Part shown: positions 1 to 8,395 of the stretch, one piece after another
Numbering within the stretch: position 1 is the stretch's first letter
Layout of the letters: every line of letters starts with the position of its first letter
Source: Akkermansiaceae bacterium
GTDB taxonomy: Bacteria; Verrucomicrobiota; Verrucomicrobiia; Verrucomicrobiales; Akkermansiaceae
Direction: 5' to 3'
Length of the DNA: 10,262 nucleotides
Assembly (NCBI GenBank): GCA_025457805.1
Contig: JALOTR010000041.1
Span: 1-10,262, forward strand
Notes under the pieces: model-generated
Seen by the model: the letters and a program-made list of their open reading frames with translations, nothing else
Told to the model about the DNA's origin: nothing
The model's database searches: none
Position numbers and translations under genes: made by a program

Positions 1-2046
1 ATCCTTGCCAATACCAAGTTCAAGGCCCGGAACAATACCAGTGTAGGACTCCCCGGTGTCGTCAAAAACGAGACCGCCGCCACCTTCGAGCTTAATGGCC
101 AGGCCATCCGCGACATCTACGATGAGTATCAGAAGGCCGCCCAACCCCACGCCCCCTTCCTCAACGACTTCGAAGAGGAAATGAAACACTGGGTCACGCA
201 GACCTTCGACAACGACGAGCACCGCCTCGTCCTCTTTATCGACGATCTCGACCGCTGCCTGCCGGAAGTAGCCCTAGAAGTCCTCGAAGCCCTCAAGCTT
301 TACCTCAATATCCCCGGCCTCCTCTTCGTCGCCGGGCTGGACGATCACGTCATCAGCCAGGTCATCGTAGGCCACTACAGCAAGCACAGCGTGGACGCGG
401 ACAAGGCCCGCCATTACCTCGCCAAGATCTTCCAAGTCGAGTACCACATGGAGCCCTCCGATACGAAGGCTTCCGGCTTTCTGGATAAGCGTATCTCCGA
501 ACTCAACAAACTCACCGATGGCATCTGGAACCGCAGCCTCCCGGATGAAATATCCACCACAGACGATGCCCTCCGTAGCTACCGTCCCGCCGTAGAAAAG
601 GCCCTCCGCGACCTTGGCTCCAGCAATCCCCGCGAGTTCACCCGCCTACTCAATTCCCTTCTCGTCCGCGCCGTCGCCGCCCGCGAGATGCCGGTCAAGA
701 CCGAGGGCAGCACCGAGGAACTCCGCTTTGCCCAAGGAGCGCAGATCTTCCTCATCGAGCGTATCCTCATCCGGCACCTCGACCTTGGCGCTGCCCGGCG
801 GAATCCCCTCCTCAATAGCTCCTTCTGCCACTGGCTGGAGAAACTCTCCGCCACCCGCCGTGATCATCCGGGGTTGGAAAACATCCTTGCCACCCGCCTA
901 CCCGGAGAATCAGTAGGGAAAGGTATGCCAACCCCACCCGACAAGGAGCCACGCTACATCCCGGAATTTCAAGAGATCGAAGAACTCGCCGGGAGAATTC
1001 CCCACGCTCCGGAAGCCCTCCGCGTCCTCAATCAGCAGGCATGGGATCTCCTCCTCATTCCCTTCGATCCCACCATCGCCGCCGCCACCGCCACTACCCA
1101 AGCCCTCCCCAGTCTTGAGAAAGGCCAAGATCCAGACTCCTTCGAAATCATCGAAGCCGATATCCGCGACCAACTCGGTCTCCCCGAAGGCCCGATAAGC
1201 GATGAGGACCTCAAGAAAGTCACTGAACTCCACCTTACCTTTAGCAAAGTGAGCGACCTCACCCCGCTCAAGAGCCTCACCAGCCTCCGAGAGCTAAGTC
1301 TTCGCGGCACGCAAGTGAGCGACCTTACCGCGCTCAAGAGTCTCACCAGCCTCCAAGTGCTTGATCTCGACGGCACGCAAGTGAGCGACTTTACAGTACT
1401 CAAAAGGCTCACCAGCCTTCAAGTGCTTTACCTCGGTGGCACCGATATCAGAGATCTCACTGACTTGGAAGGTTTGAGCGACATTCAGAAGCTCGATCTT
1501 GGCCACACCCGAGTGAGCGATCTTTCGGTACTCAGGCATTTGGGTGCGTTACGAGTGCTCGATGTTAAAGAAACTCCGGTGATTGATCTAGAACCGCTGG
1601 AGCACCTGTATGAAATGGTCAGACTCGATTTGCGAGGATGCCATGCTTTCGATCTTTCGCCGTTAAGAGAACTTTGCTCGCTCGAACGTTTGGATACGAG
1701 AGGTAACCAAATTCGTAGTCTTCAGCCCCTTGAAAAACTCACGGAATTGCATCATTTGGGCCTCAACGACACGACCGTCTCAGAAATCGCGCCGATTCAA
1801 AACCTTGTAAACCTAAAGAATCTCTATTTGGCGAGAACAGGTGTGATCGACCTGAAGCCCCTCCAAGGTTTGACTGCTCTAGGGAACTTGATTCTTGATT
1901 CGACCAAGGTTGCTGACCTCTCGCCACTCTATGGGCTCAAAGACTGCCTACGAACACTCAGTCTAAAGATGACGCCTGCTTCGCGGGATGTAGCGGCAAT
2001 AAAAGAATTAAGGGAAGCCCTACCACATACCCAGATCAGCATATAA
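1..2046 (+). CDS. KAP family P-loop NTPase with C-terminal leucine-rich repeats (5' end missing)
   Basis: The frame is open from base 1 to the TAA at 2044-2046, giving 681 visible codons. The ATG at 181 is internal, because the 60 codons before it continue the same domain, so the start and the Walker A loop lie upstream of the window. Walker B is visible as LVLFIDDLDRC (D codons at 241-252), followed by the LEALKLYL and VAGLDDHVI stretches typical of KAP NTPases (the Kidins220/PifA family). The conserved C-terminal motif NPREFTRLLN lies at 625-654. A linker follows, then an LRR cap (SDEDLKKVTELHL) and eleven LRR units from 1249. The protein ends in LPHTQISI, a usual LRR terminus. KAP proteins bind and hydrolyse ATP; many are membrane-linked, and PifA of plasmid F excludes phage T7. 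No membrane segment is visible here, but KAP membrane helices often lie in the missing part. The LRRs probably bind a ligand or protein. A role in defence or signalling is inference. GC falls from about 63% (1081-1140) to about 45% (1561-1620) within the gene. Confidence 0.9.
   Translation: MLANTKFKARNNTSVGLPGVVKNETAATFELNGQAIRDIYDEYQKAAQPHAPFLNDFEEEMKHWVTQTFDNDEHRLVLFIDDLDRCLPEVALEVLEALKLYLNIPGLLFVAGLDDHVISQVIVGHYSKHSVDADKARHYLAKIFQVEYHMEPSDTKASGFLDKRISELNKLTDGIWNRSLPDEISTTDDALRSYRPAVEKALRDLGSSNPREFTRLLNSLLVRAVAAREMPVKTEGSTEELRFAQGAQIFLIERILIRHLDLGAARRNPLLNSSFCHWLEKLSATRRDHPGLENILATRLPGESVGKGMPTPPDKEPRYIPEFQEIEELAGRIPHAPEALRVLNQQAWDLLLIPFDPTIAAATATTQALPSLEKGQDPDSFEIIEADIRDQLGLPEGPISDEDLKKVTELHLTFSKVSDLTPLKSLTSLRELSLRGTQVSDLTALKSLTSLQVLDLDGTQVSDFTVLKRLTSLQVLYLGGTDIRDLTDLEGLSDIQKLDLGHTRVSDLSVLRHLGALRVLDVKETPVIDLEPLEHLYEMVRLDLRGCHAFDLSPLRELCSLERLDTRGNQIRSLQPLEKLTELHHLGLNDTTVSEIAPIQNLVNLKNLYLARTGVIDLKPLQGLTALGNLILDSTKVADLSPLYGLKDCLRTLSLKMTPASRDVAAIKELREALPHTQISI
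1249..1977 (+). repeat. Eleven tandem leucine-rich repeat units of 66 bp, the last 69 bp
   Basis: Units start at 1249, 1315, 1381, 1447, 1513, 1579, 1645, 1711, 1777, 1843 and 1909. The consensus is VSDLxPLxxLTxLxxLxLxxTx, 22 residues, resembling SDS22/internalin-type LRRs but with Thr in place of the Asn ladder. Exceptions are Cys in unit 6 and Asn in unit 7. Unit 11 carries one extra residue and leads into the C-terminal cap. Units 1 and 2 match at 55 of 66 bases and units 2 and 3 at 52 of 66 by hand count. Units 5-11 share little beyond the structural residues. This suggests recent duplication at the N-terminal end of an older array. Confidence 0.92.
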
Positions 2047-2126
2047 GCTGCCTAAACCACCCATCACCTGCAAACCAATCTCCCCTCGAAATTCCAAACT
2101 CCCCGGTTCTCTCTGATCCCACGCTG

Positions 2127-2157
2127 AACGCTTCCATCAGCGGTCCTTGCTGGCGTT
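2127..2157. other. Bulged inverted repeat between the KAP-LRR and RHS genes
   Basis: AACGC (2127-2131) and CAGC (2138-2141) can pair with GCTG (2149-2152) and GCGTT (2153-2157). This makes a 9-bp stem with a 6-base bulge on one side and a 7-base loop. No T-run follows, so it is not a standard intrinsic terminator. It could be an RNA fold, a protein site or chance. The rest of the 2047-2311 gap shows no ORF or RNA gene I can recognise. Confidence 0.25.
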
Positions 2158-2184
2158 AAGGGTCGGGGCGGGGAAGAATGGAGA

Positions 2185-2211
2185 TTGACGACCGGTCACG
2201 AGCGCCATACT
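2185..2211 (+). promoter_or_regulatory. Candidate promoter for the large RHS gene
   Basis: TTGACG at 2185-2190 is a good -35-like hexamer. CATACT at 2206-2211 matches the -10 consensus at 4 of 6 positions, but with a short 15-base spacer. The same TTGACG-N15-CATA arrangement stands before the paralogous gene at 8512-8536. It would leave a leader of about 95-100 bases before the ATG at 2312. No Shine-Dalgarno sequence is seen at normal spacing: the nearest purine run (GGGAG, 2287-2291) is about 20 bases from the start. Confidence 0.22.
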
Positions 2212-2311
2212 CAGGGGATGCAAGGTAAGAGAGACTTCAGTTTCTAACAGAAAAAATTCTCCAACATCTGCCCTTTTTGCAGCCACGGGAGCTTCCCCAA
2301 AAACCAAAGTA

Positions 2312-5300
2312 ATGAAAAAACCCTTCGTTCGGCGGAACTGTGTACGCGTCATTTCCGGCGGCTTTGTGATGGTGGGCCTGTTGGCCCCAATTCTGGCGGA
2401 TCGCGTTCTGGCGGATGGAACGGATTCAGCGCCGCTCTTGCAACTCGCATCGGGATTGCCGGGCATGCAGGTGCGCCTGAGTTGGCCGGGCCAGACGGGC
2501 GTGCGTTATGCGATCGAAAAATCCACCACGCTTGCGGGCGGCGGAGCAGGTGGTTGGGCGCAGGTTGCCTTGGTGGAAGCAAACGGGCCGGATGCCTTCT
2601 GGCTCGATCCGGTGCGGACTACCGAAAAAGCATTTTATCGGATCGTCCAACCGCAGCCGGACGTTTTCTCGATCTCTCCGCCGCTGGTCTCGACGACAGG
2701 CGGCACTCTTGTGATCCAAGGCCAGCTGATTCCTCCCGGCAGTTCGCTGGTTTTGTCCATCGCCGGTCAAGCGGATGTCATCGTGGCGCTGGTCGAGGAT
2801 CCGGCGCATCCGGGCACCTGGATCGCCACGCTGCTGGGAGCCTCGCTTCCAGGCGGCGTAGTGATTTCCGCCCGCGTGGTGGATTCGAGCGGAGCCACGC
2901 TGGTTCAGATCGGTCAGCAAATCACGGTGACTGCGACGGGACTGGCGCTCGATTCACCGCCATCGCTGCCGCCCGCTGCGCCAATGGCCGCGCGGCGCAA
3001 AAAACTTCCTCCGAGCCTTTTTGCTCACAATGTGATGCAGCGACTCCAACTGCCCGCATCGGGACTCGCCGGGGTTAATGACGACAGCGATTTCTCCCCA
3101 CTCGGCATGGCGATCAACGAAAAGGGCCTGCCAGTGGAGAAAAAAATCAAGAAAACCAACACGCCGAAAAGGCCAGCGGGTGGCGGGACCGGCGATGATG
3201 AAAGCGACCCCGGCTTTTCTGATAGCTCAGTCATCGCATCGTTCCTGAGCCGGAAGGGCTATCAATATTACAAAGCGCAGAGCGACATGTCGCAGGCTCA
3301 GACACAGAATAATCCGTATTTCAAGAACAATGCCCCATCGGGGGAAATGGTACCGATGAGCCGAGGGCCAAAGCACCCGGATCTCATGAAGCGTGAAATG
3401 GGACCGGGTGCCATCACCCCTGCTCCTTCGGGTCTGCCGGGTGAGGTCTCTTTCCAAGTGTGCGCGCTTTCTCTCGCAGTTCCGGCCGGGCCACCACTCG
3501 AAATGGTGCATACCTATCGCTCGATGGTTGGCAATGGCACGGCGATGTCTCATTGGGAAAATTGTTATGATATATCCATTTCACCGATTCCGCTGACCTC
3601 AGGCTCCAATGCTGCGCAAGTCAGAATCGATGACGGCGGCGGACGTTCTGATATCTTCCACCGCCAGGCCGACGGCACCTACCGTTGTGACGGCATGTTC
3701 CGCGAAGGTCGCTTCGATGGCGACGTATTCACCCTGACATTCGCCGACAAGGGCACCTGGGTTTTCAATCCCCTGAGTCACCCGACGGCGGGCGGGAAAG
3801 TCCTCAGAATCGTGGATCGCAACAACTTGGCGCTCGTTTGCGATCATGATCCGTCAGGAAGACTCGCGAGCGTGAGCAGCCAGTTCGGCCAGAGCATGAC
3901 ACTGTCCTATGGCCCGACTGGCGCGCTGAGCCAGGTTTCCGATCAACGCGGCCGCTTCGTTTCCTATGCCTACTACAAAGCAGGTGATACCGGTGGCAAT
4001 GCAGGCGATTTGAAAGGAATTTCCTGTCCTCGTGTCAATGGCTCGCCCCCTGTCGCCGGTCCCACGACCTTCACTTATACGACTGGCAATTCCGATCCCG
4101 AGTTGAATGGAAACCTGCTTTCCATCACCGATGGCGCGGGCCGTGAACTCGAGTCTTTCACTTATTCCGCGACTGCCAGTCCAACGGACATCGACTATGA
4201 TACCTGCGCCAGCCACATGCGGAACAAAACCGGCCACGTCACACTCAACCGTCGTGAAATCCGCCCGCCGGGTTCATCTCCGGGGAGCGTTTACACGGTG
4301 TTCGAAGTGGATGAAGTGGGTCGTCTAACGGAAATTGATTTCGATGCGCTCCACCGCGAAGTCGCGGTGCGTGAGTACACCGGATTCTGCACTCCGGATG
4401 TGCCGGTGACCTCATCGTCCAACCGCCCCACAGGAAAACTCCACGTCAGCGATCCGGACTATTTCGAAACCACCTGCGCCTACAATGCGGACAGTTGTTG
4501 CACGCGCATCACCCGGCCGGATGGCAGCCAGGAGCTGACCACCTACGATCGCGATTTCCGGAAAAACTGCCCGGTCCGCGAACGCGCCAACCCACGGATG
4601 ATGACACTACGGACGTCCGGCGGGGAAATGCGGACGGTGACCTGCGACTATCTATCAGATTTCGGCACGCCGGAATGCCGTAATCAAGGCACTCCGATCA
4701 AAGGAATCAGCGTCAAGGGTGGTCGGAATCCCGGCGGAAACATCGTAGAGCCCACTGACAAAGGATGGGATGGCTCTGTCAAAGGGAAGAAAGTCGGCTT
4801 CCCGCCAATCAAAACTCCCGATATGGATGCGGACAATGACGGCGTTGAATTGCTGAAAAAAGAAGAAGGCGGCCGGCACACGCCGTTTCATAACAAATAC
4901 CGCCCGCAATTCCGCAGTTCCGCCATCGGTGGAATCACCGGCGGAGTGATCGCGGCGATCGTGTTGGCAGGACCATCGGCTTCGGACTATTATGACAATG
5001 ATTGCGATGGTTTGGCGGAGCGCAAAGGCTGGGATGGCTCGATCAAAGGCATAGGCTGTGTGACCCGGATGGTCAGCGCCTATGGACAGATCACCACTTG
5101 CGATTACGATATCCACGGAAATCTCAACGCAACACTCAGTCCGGTGCCCGGCAGCGGCACCACCTATCAATACAACGCTCTCGGACAAGTCACAACCTGC
5201 ACCGTGCTTAACGGAACGTCCCCGTCGTTCAGCAGCACTTGTGTTTACAACCCGACGAGCAGTTTCCTGAGCAGCGTCGTGGAAGACAGTGGAGGATTGA

Positions 5301-8300
5301 ATCTGACAACTTCCTTTGAGCGCGACGATTTCAACCGCGTTTCGCGCTGCGTGGAACCGAATGGCAGCGATTGGCTTTATGGTTATAATGCCTTGGACAC
5401 CTGCACCCAAATCCAATCACCGCCCGGCCCCGGCCGCATTTCGATGAACATGACTGTCGATGGCGCAGGCCGCATGGCACGTTGCGATCTCGATCATCGT
5501 GGAGCGGATGGTTCACTGGATTCATCAAACCCCGTCTATAGCACATTCTTCGTGCGGGACAGTCGGGCGAATCTTGTGCAAGTCGCTACAGAAGACCGTC
5601 CGGTCAGTTCTCCGCCCTCTGCCCTTGCGCCTGCAGCGTCCGATCTCGCAAGTTATGATGTGTGTGACATCACCCTGAACAACGCGGGTGAAATCATCCG
5701 CGTCAGCACTCCCGCTGCCTGCCGCGGCCAAGCGACCGATCTTGCCTGTGATTTCACCTACAACGAACGCGGGCTGCTGGACCGCTGCATCGAAGGTGGC
5801 CTCGGCACCCAAGGCGCTGTCACGACGGAGTATCAATACAACTCGGTGAGATCGGTGGTTCGCTGCACCACCATCCTCTCCGGCCTTCCGAGCCCGGCAT
5901 CCATTTATGCTTATGATGGTTTCCACCGCCCATTGTCAGAGACGGATCCCATGGGAAATGTGGTGGAGTATGCTTATGGAAACGATGGCTCTATCGTCAC
6001 ATCGGTTTATGGCGAACTGAATGACCAAGTGGGCTCGGGTCAGAATGTGTTGTTATCCAGATACTCCAGCCGGAAGAGAGTGGAGGTCCTGAAATCGAAT
6101 CGTTCCGCGTCAGGCGCTTCCCAACTGGCCGATAAGTCTAGCATGGGTGAATTGAGTTCGGCATTTTTCACTGTGGAAACCGAAGATGATACCATCACCG
6201 TCGAGCGTTTTGCTTCGGGATCGACGGCTCCTCCCACCACCGAGGTTACCGTGATGGATCGTTCTCCCGCCGGGCTCATCCAACAGATCCGTTGCAATGG
6301 GGATATCCTCGCGAACATCAGCTATGACAGCGCCGGACGTTCGAACGCCTGCTGGAACGGAGCCTGTGCCCGCACCGTGACGCGCGATGCCAACGGAAAG
6401 ATCTTCCTCTGCGGAGACACCGACCATTTTAGCGCCCCCGGCAGCCCTGGAAAGACTTTCACCATTACCCGCTCGTTCGATGCGATCGGTCGTTGCACCC
6501 AAGTCACCGATGGCGTTGGAAACACCTCGCATTTCGCCTACGACTCCTTGTCGCGTTGTGTCTCTCAAACCCAGCCTGGCGGCTTGGTCATCCATACAGC
6601 GTTCGATGGCACTTCCACCGCAGGTGCATTCAGCTCGCAGGTTTCCGCGGATTTTAATGGCGACGGGAGCCTGGAAATCATCGGCTCCTCGCTCGTGCGT
6701 TGCGGCGAACTTGTAAGCACTGCCAATCCCAATGGTTATCTGACGAGTTATGCGAATGATGCTCTTGGCCGGCTGGTGCGTTGTGATCGACCGGACGGCA
6801 CTTTCGAAACCTGTTCCTACAACGGCCTCGGCATCCGGGCGCAGGGAACTTTCTCGGACGGTAGCGTGGAAAGCCGAGTTTGCGATCTCAATGGCCGCCT
6901 CACTTCGGTCGAGTGGTCGAATGTCCCGGCCAGTGTGGTTGCAGTGGATCCCAAGACCTTCCAATACGACGGCCTCGGCAATTGGGTGAGTTGCATTCAA
7001 GGAGCCTCTACCGTCACCGCCACCTATGACTCCTGTGGGGACCAAACCAGCGAGACGCAGAATGGACTCACTGTCAGCAGAACCTTCAATCATCGTGGCC
7101 GAACCGGCATCACCTATCCGGATGGGAAAAGATTTCAGGAAACCCGCAATGCCTTCGGGGAACTTCTTTCCATTTCCGGAGTCACTCCTACCGGCACGGT
7201 GATTTCGCCACCCGTGGTCAGTCATGATTATCTCGGCCATCAGGTGTGCCGCACGGTTCAACGCAACGGCGTGACGACCGTTCTCAGCCATCGTGCCGAC
7301 GGCGAAACCAGCCCCGCGGGTGCTGAGGATTTTTCCTTTGGTTCCTGCGTTCGTGAAACGATCACCGACTCGGCGCTCACCGTTCTTTCGGATACCCTCA
7401 TCAGCCGCGATGCGAACCAGCGCGTGGGCCGTTGCGAGCAGGGATTTGTTGCGCAAGGGCTGGAAAAATCCCGGATCAAGGTCACGTTCCGCGATGTGCC
7501 CGGGAATGTGGGCAGTTGTGTGATCAGTCGCAAGGAATCCGCCACTTCACCGCCGGTGGTCGAGAGTTCGGTGAGTTATGTTTATACCTTGGAAGCCCGC
7601 AAACGGATTTCGGAAAGCCGGAATGGCGTCACGGGCAGCTACACCCAGGACTCCGCGCTTCCACCCGGCGATCTTCAGATGGGCCAATATTCCACCTGGC
7701 CTGGCGGTTCGCTGAGCTGGGATGGCAATGGCAACATCGCAACATTCCAAAAAGGCAGCGAACAACTGACCTTCGTGCATGATGTGGAAGGCAGGCTGGT
7801 TTCGGTTGGCGATTCCGTGGGCGAGGTGGTGAGTTATGCCTATGATGCACACAGCCGCCGGACGGCGAGGACCGGTCGCAATCCCCAAACCGGCCGGGAG
7901 ATCCAAGTCATGATCTACGATGGCCCGGATTGCATCCAGGAACTCGATGCCAGCAACATCGCCGATATGACTTTCGTCAGCGCCGATGGCATCCGCCAAT
8001 GCATCTCCACCCGCAATGGCACGATTTACTATCCACACGGCGGAGGAGCTTCCTCCGAACTCCGCTGGAAAGCCCCCGAGCTGAACAGCAATTCGGATCG
8101 GGTGTCCGTCATCACCAGTGCCGCCGGAGCCGTTGTCGAACGCCTCGATTGCGATGATGCGGGCAAACCGATTTTCCTCACCACCGAAGGCACACCATCC
8201 GGTGCGGTCCGTTCGGTCATCGGCTTGCGCTGGATGACTGCGGAATCCAATTGGGAACCGGAGATCGGCATGTTTGCGGGCCCGCGCGGATTCCACAGCC

Positions 8301-8395
8301 CGGATCTCGGCAACCATGTTTCGAGTCACAAAACCAAGGAGGCTGAAGCGGTGAAAAAGAAGGAATATGTCGGCCACGTCACGCTGATGAAATGA
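2312..8395 (+). CDS. Secreted RHS/YD-repeat protein, 2027 residues, no recognisable toxin domain
   Basis: A complete gene starting at ATG 2312. This start yields a signal peptide: basic Lys/Arg residues 2-12, a hydrophobic core, and likely cleavage after VLA (residue 34). Residues about 40-115 form a beta module (LSW, RYAIEKST, FYRIV), and 117-210 are IPT/TIG-like (ISPP, GGTLVIQG). A low-complexity linker follows to about 376. The RHS region opens at GEVSF (377) with ALSLAVPAGPPL, then DGTYRCDGMF and VDRNN. YD repeats form two blocks, about 377-785 and 914-1985, split by a non-YD insert. Residues 1447-1455 (DFNGDGSLE) look like a calcium loop. The end keeps a degenerate RHS-core signature: GLRWM near 1970 and SPDLG at 1996-2000. 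The usual GRFLSxDP reads GNHVSSH, and only a 27-residue Lys-rich tail follows. YD proteins build hollow beta-shells that in polymorphic toxins enclose a C-terminal toxin; the usual DPxGxxGG autocleavage motif and a toxin are absent here. An exported structural, adhesive or surface role is inferred. About 45 cysteines is high for a bacterial exported protein. Confidence 0.93.
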   Translation: MKKPFVRRNCVRVISGGFVMVGLLAPILADRVLADGTDSAPLLQLASGLPGMQVRLSWPGQTGVRYAIEKSTTLAGGGAGGWAQVALVEANGPDAFWLDPVRTTEKAFYRIVQPQPDVFSISPPLVSTTGGTLVIQGQLIPPGSSLVLSIAGQADVIVALVEDPAHPGTWIATLLGASLPGGVVISARVVDSSGATLVQIGQQITVTATGLALDSPPSLPPAAPMAARRKKLPPSLFAHNVMQRLQLPASGLAGVNDDSDFSPLGMAINEKGLPVEKKIKKTNTPKRPAGGGTGDDESDPGFSDSSVIASFLSRKGYQYYKAQSDMSQAQTQNNPYFKNNAPSGEMVPMSRGPKHPDLMKREMGPGAITPAPSGLPGEVSFQVCALSLAVPAGPPLEMVHTYRSMVGNGTAMSHWENCYDISISPIPLTSGSNAAQVRIDDGGGRSDIFHRQADGTYRCDGMFREGRFDGDVFTLTFADKGTWVFNPLSHPTAGGKVLRIVDRNNLALVCDHDPSGRLASVSSQFGQSMTLSYGPTGALSQVSDQRGRFVSYAYYKAGDTGGNAGDLKGISCPRVNGSPPVAGPTTFTYTTGNSDPELNGNLLSITDGAGRELESFTYSATASPTDIDYDTCASHMRNKTGHVTLNRREIRPPGSSPGSVYTVFEVDEVGRLTEIDFDALHREVAVREYTGFCTPDVPVTSSSNRPTGKLHVSDPDYFETTCAYNADSCCTRITRPDGSQELTTYDRDFRKNCPVRERANPRMMTLRTSGGEMRTVTCDYLSDFGTPECRNQGTPIKGISVKGGRNPGGNIVEPTDKGWDGSVKGKKVGFPPIKTPDMDADNDGVELLKKEEGGRHTPFHNKYRPQFRSSAIGGITGGVIAAIVLAGPSASDYYDNDCDGLAERKGWDGSIKGIGCVTRMVSAYGQITTCDYDIHGNLNATLSPVPGSGTTYQYNALGQVTTCTVLNGTSPSFSSTCVYNPTSSFLSSVVEDSGGLNLTTSFERDDFNRVSRCVEPNGSDWLYGYNALDTCTQIQSPPGPGRISMNMTVDGAGRMARCDLDHRGADGSLDSSNPVYSTFFVRDSRANLVQVATEDRPVSSPPSALAPAASDLASYDVCDITLNNAGEIIRVSTPAACRGQATDLACDFTYNERGLLDRCIEGGLGTQGAVTTEYQYNSVRSVVRCTTILSGLPSPASIYAYDGFHRPLSETDPMGNVVEYAYGNDGSIVTSVYGELNDQVGSGQNVLLSRYSSRKRVEVLKSNRSASGASQLADKSSMGELSSAFFTVETEDDTITVERFASGSTAPPTTEVTVMDRSPAGLIQQIRCNGDILANISYDSAGRSNACWNGACARTVTRDANGKIFLCGDTDHFSAPGSPGKTFTITRSFDAIGRCTQVTDGVGNTSHFAYDSLSRCVSQTQPGGLVIHTAFDGTSTAGAFSSQVSADFNGDGSLEIIGSSLVRCGELVSTANPNGYLTSYANDALGRLVRCDRPDGTFETCSYNGLGIRAQGTFSDGSVESRVCDLNGRLTSVEWSNVPASVVAVDPKTFQYDGLGNWVSCIQGASTVTATYDSCGDQTSETQNGLTVSRTFNHRGRTGITYPDGKRFQETRNAFGELLSISGVTPTGTVISPPVVSHDYLGHQVCRTVQRNGVTTVLSHRADGETSPAGAEDFSFGSCVRETITDSALTVLSDTLISRDANQRVGRCEQGFVAQGLEKSRIKVTFRDVPGNVGSCVISRKESATSPPVVESSVSYVYTLEARKRISESRNGVTGSYTQDSALPPGDLQMGQYSTWPGGSLSWDGNGNIATFQKGSEQLTFVHDVEGRLVSVGDSVGEVVSYAYDAHSRRTARTGRNPQTGREIQVMIYDGPDCIQELDASNIADMTFVSADGIRQCISTRNGTIYYPHGGGASSELRWKAPELNSNSDRVSVITSAAGAVVERLDCDDAGKPIFLTTEGTPSGAVRSVIGLRWMTAESNWEPEIGMFAGPRGFHSPDLGNHVSSHKTKEAEAVKKKEYVGHVTLMK
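4673..5053 (+). other. Non-YD insert inside the RHS protein, bounded by a repeated KGWDGS(V/I)KG motif
   Basis: Residues about 788-914 interrupt the YD repeats. In order they hold a Lys/Gly-rich stretch (IKGISVKGG), KGWDGSVKG (817-825, bases 4760-4786), an Asp-rich DMDADNDGVE, a charged stretch, and the hydrophobic glycine-rich AIGGITGGVIAAIVLAG (871-887). A second Asp-rich motif, DNDCDGLAE, comes next, then KGWDGSIKG (905-913, bases 5024-5050). The Asp motifs resemble thrombospondin type-3 or EF-like calcium loops. YD repeats resume at once with MVSAYGQITTCDYD. I do not recognise a named domain covering the whole insert. It could be a spacer, a membrane-active segment, or the leftover variable C-terminus of an ancestral shorter RHS protein. 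Confidence 0.7.

Noticed and set aside
181..183. ATG at 181 as the start of the KAP-LRR gene
   Set aside because: The frame is open to base 1 and the 60 codons before it read as continuing protein; a KAP NTPase also needs a Walker A loop upstream.
4655..5416. A 253-codon minus-strand frame over the non-YD insert
   Set aside because: The plus-strand reading carries clear YD repeats on both sides and a repeated motif at protein level; the minus reading has no signal of its own.
6110..7456. A 448-codon open frame on the minus strand
   Set aside because: It lies wholly inside the YD-repeat region of the large plus-strand gene. Its translation is low-complexity (Arg/Gly/Ala/Ile-rich) with no domain, as expected from the mirrored GC-rich codons.
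4231..8385. Repeated GHVTL peptide, with a shared 12-base run at 4231-4242 and 8371-8382
   Set aside because: One 12-base match within 6 kb of GC-rich coding sequence is expected by chance, and flanking residues differ.
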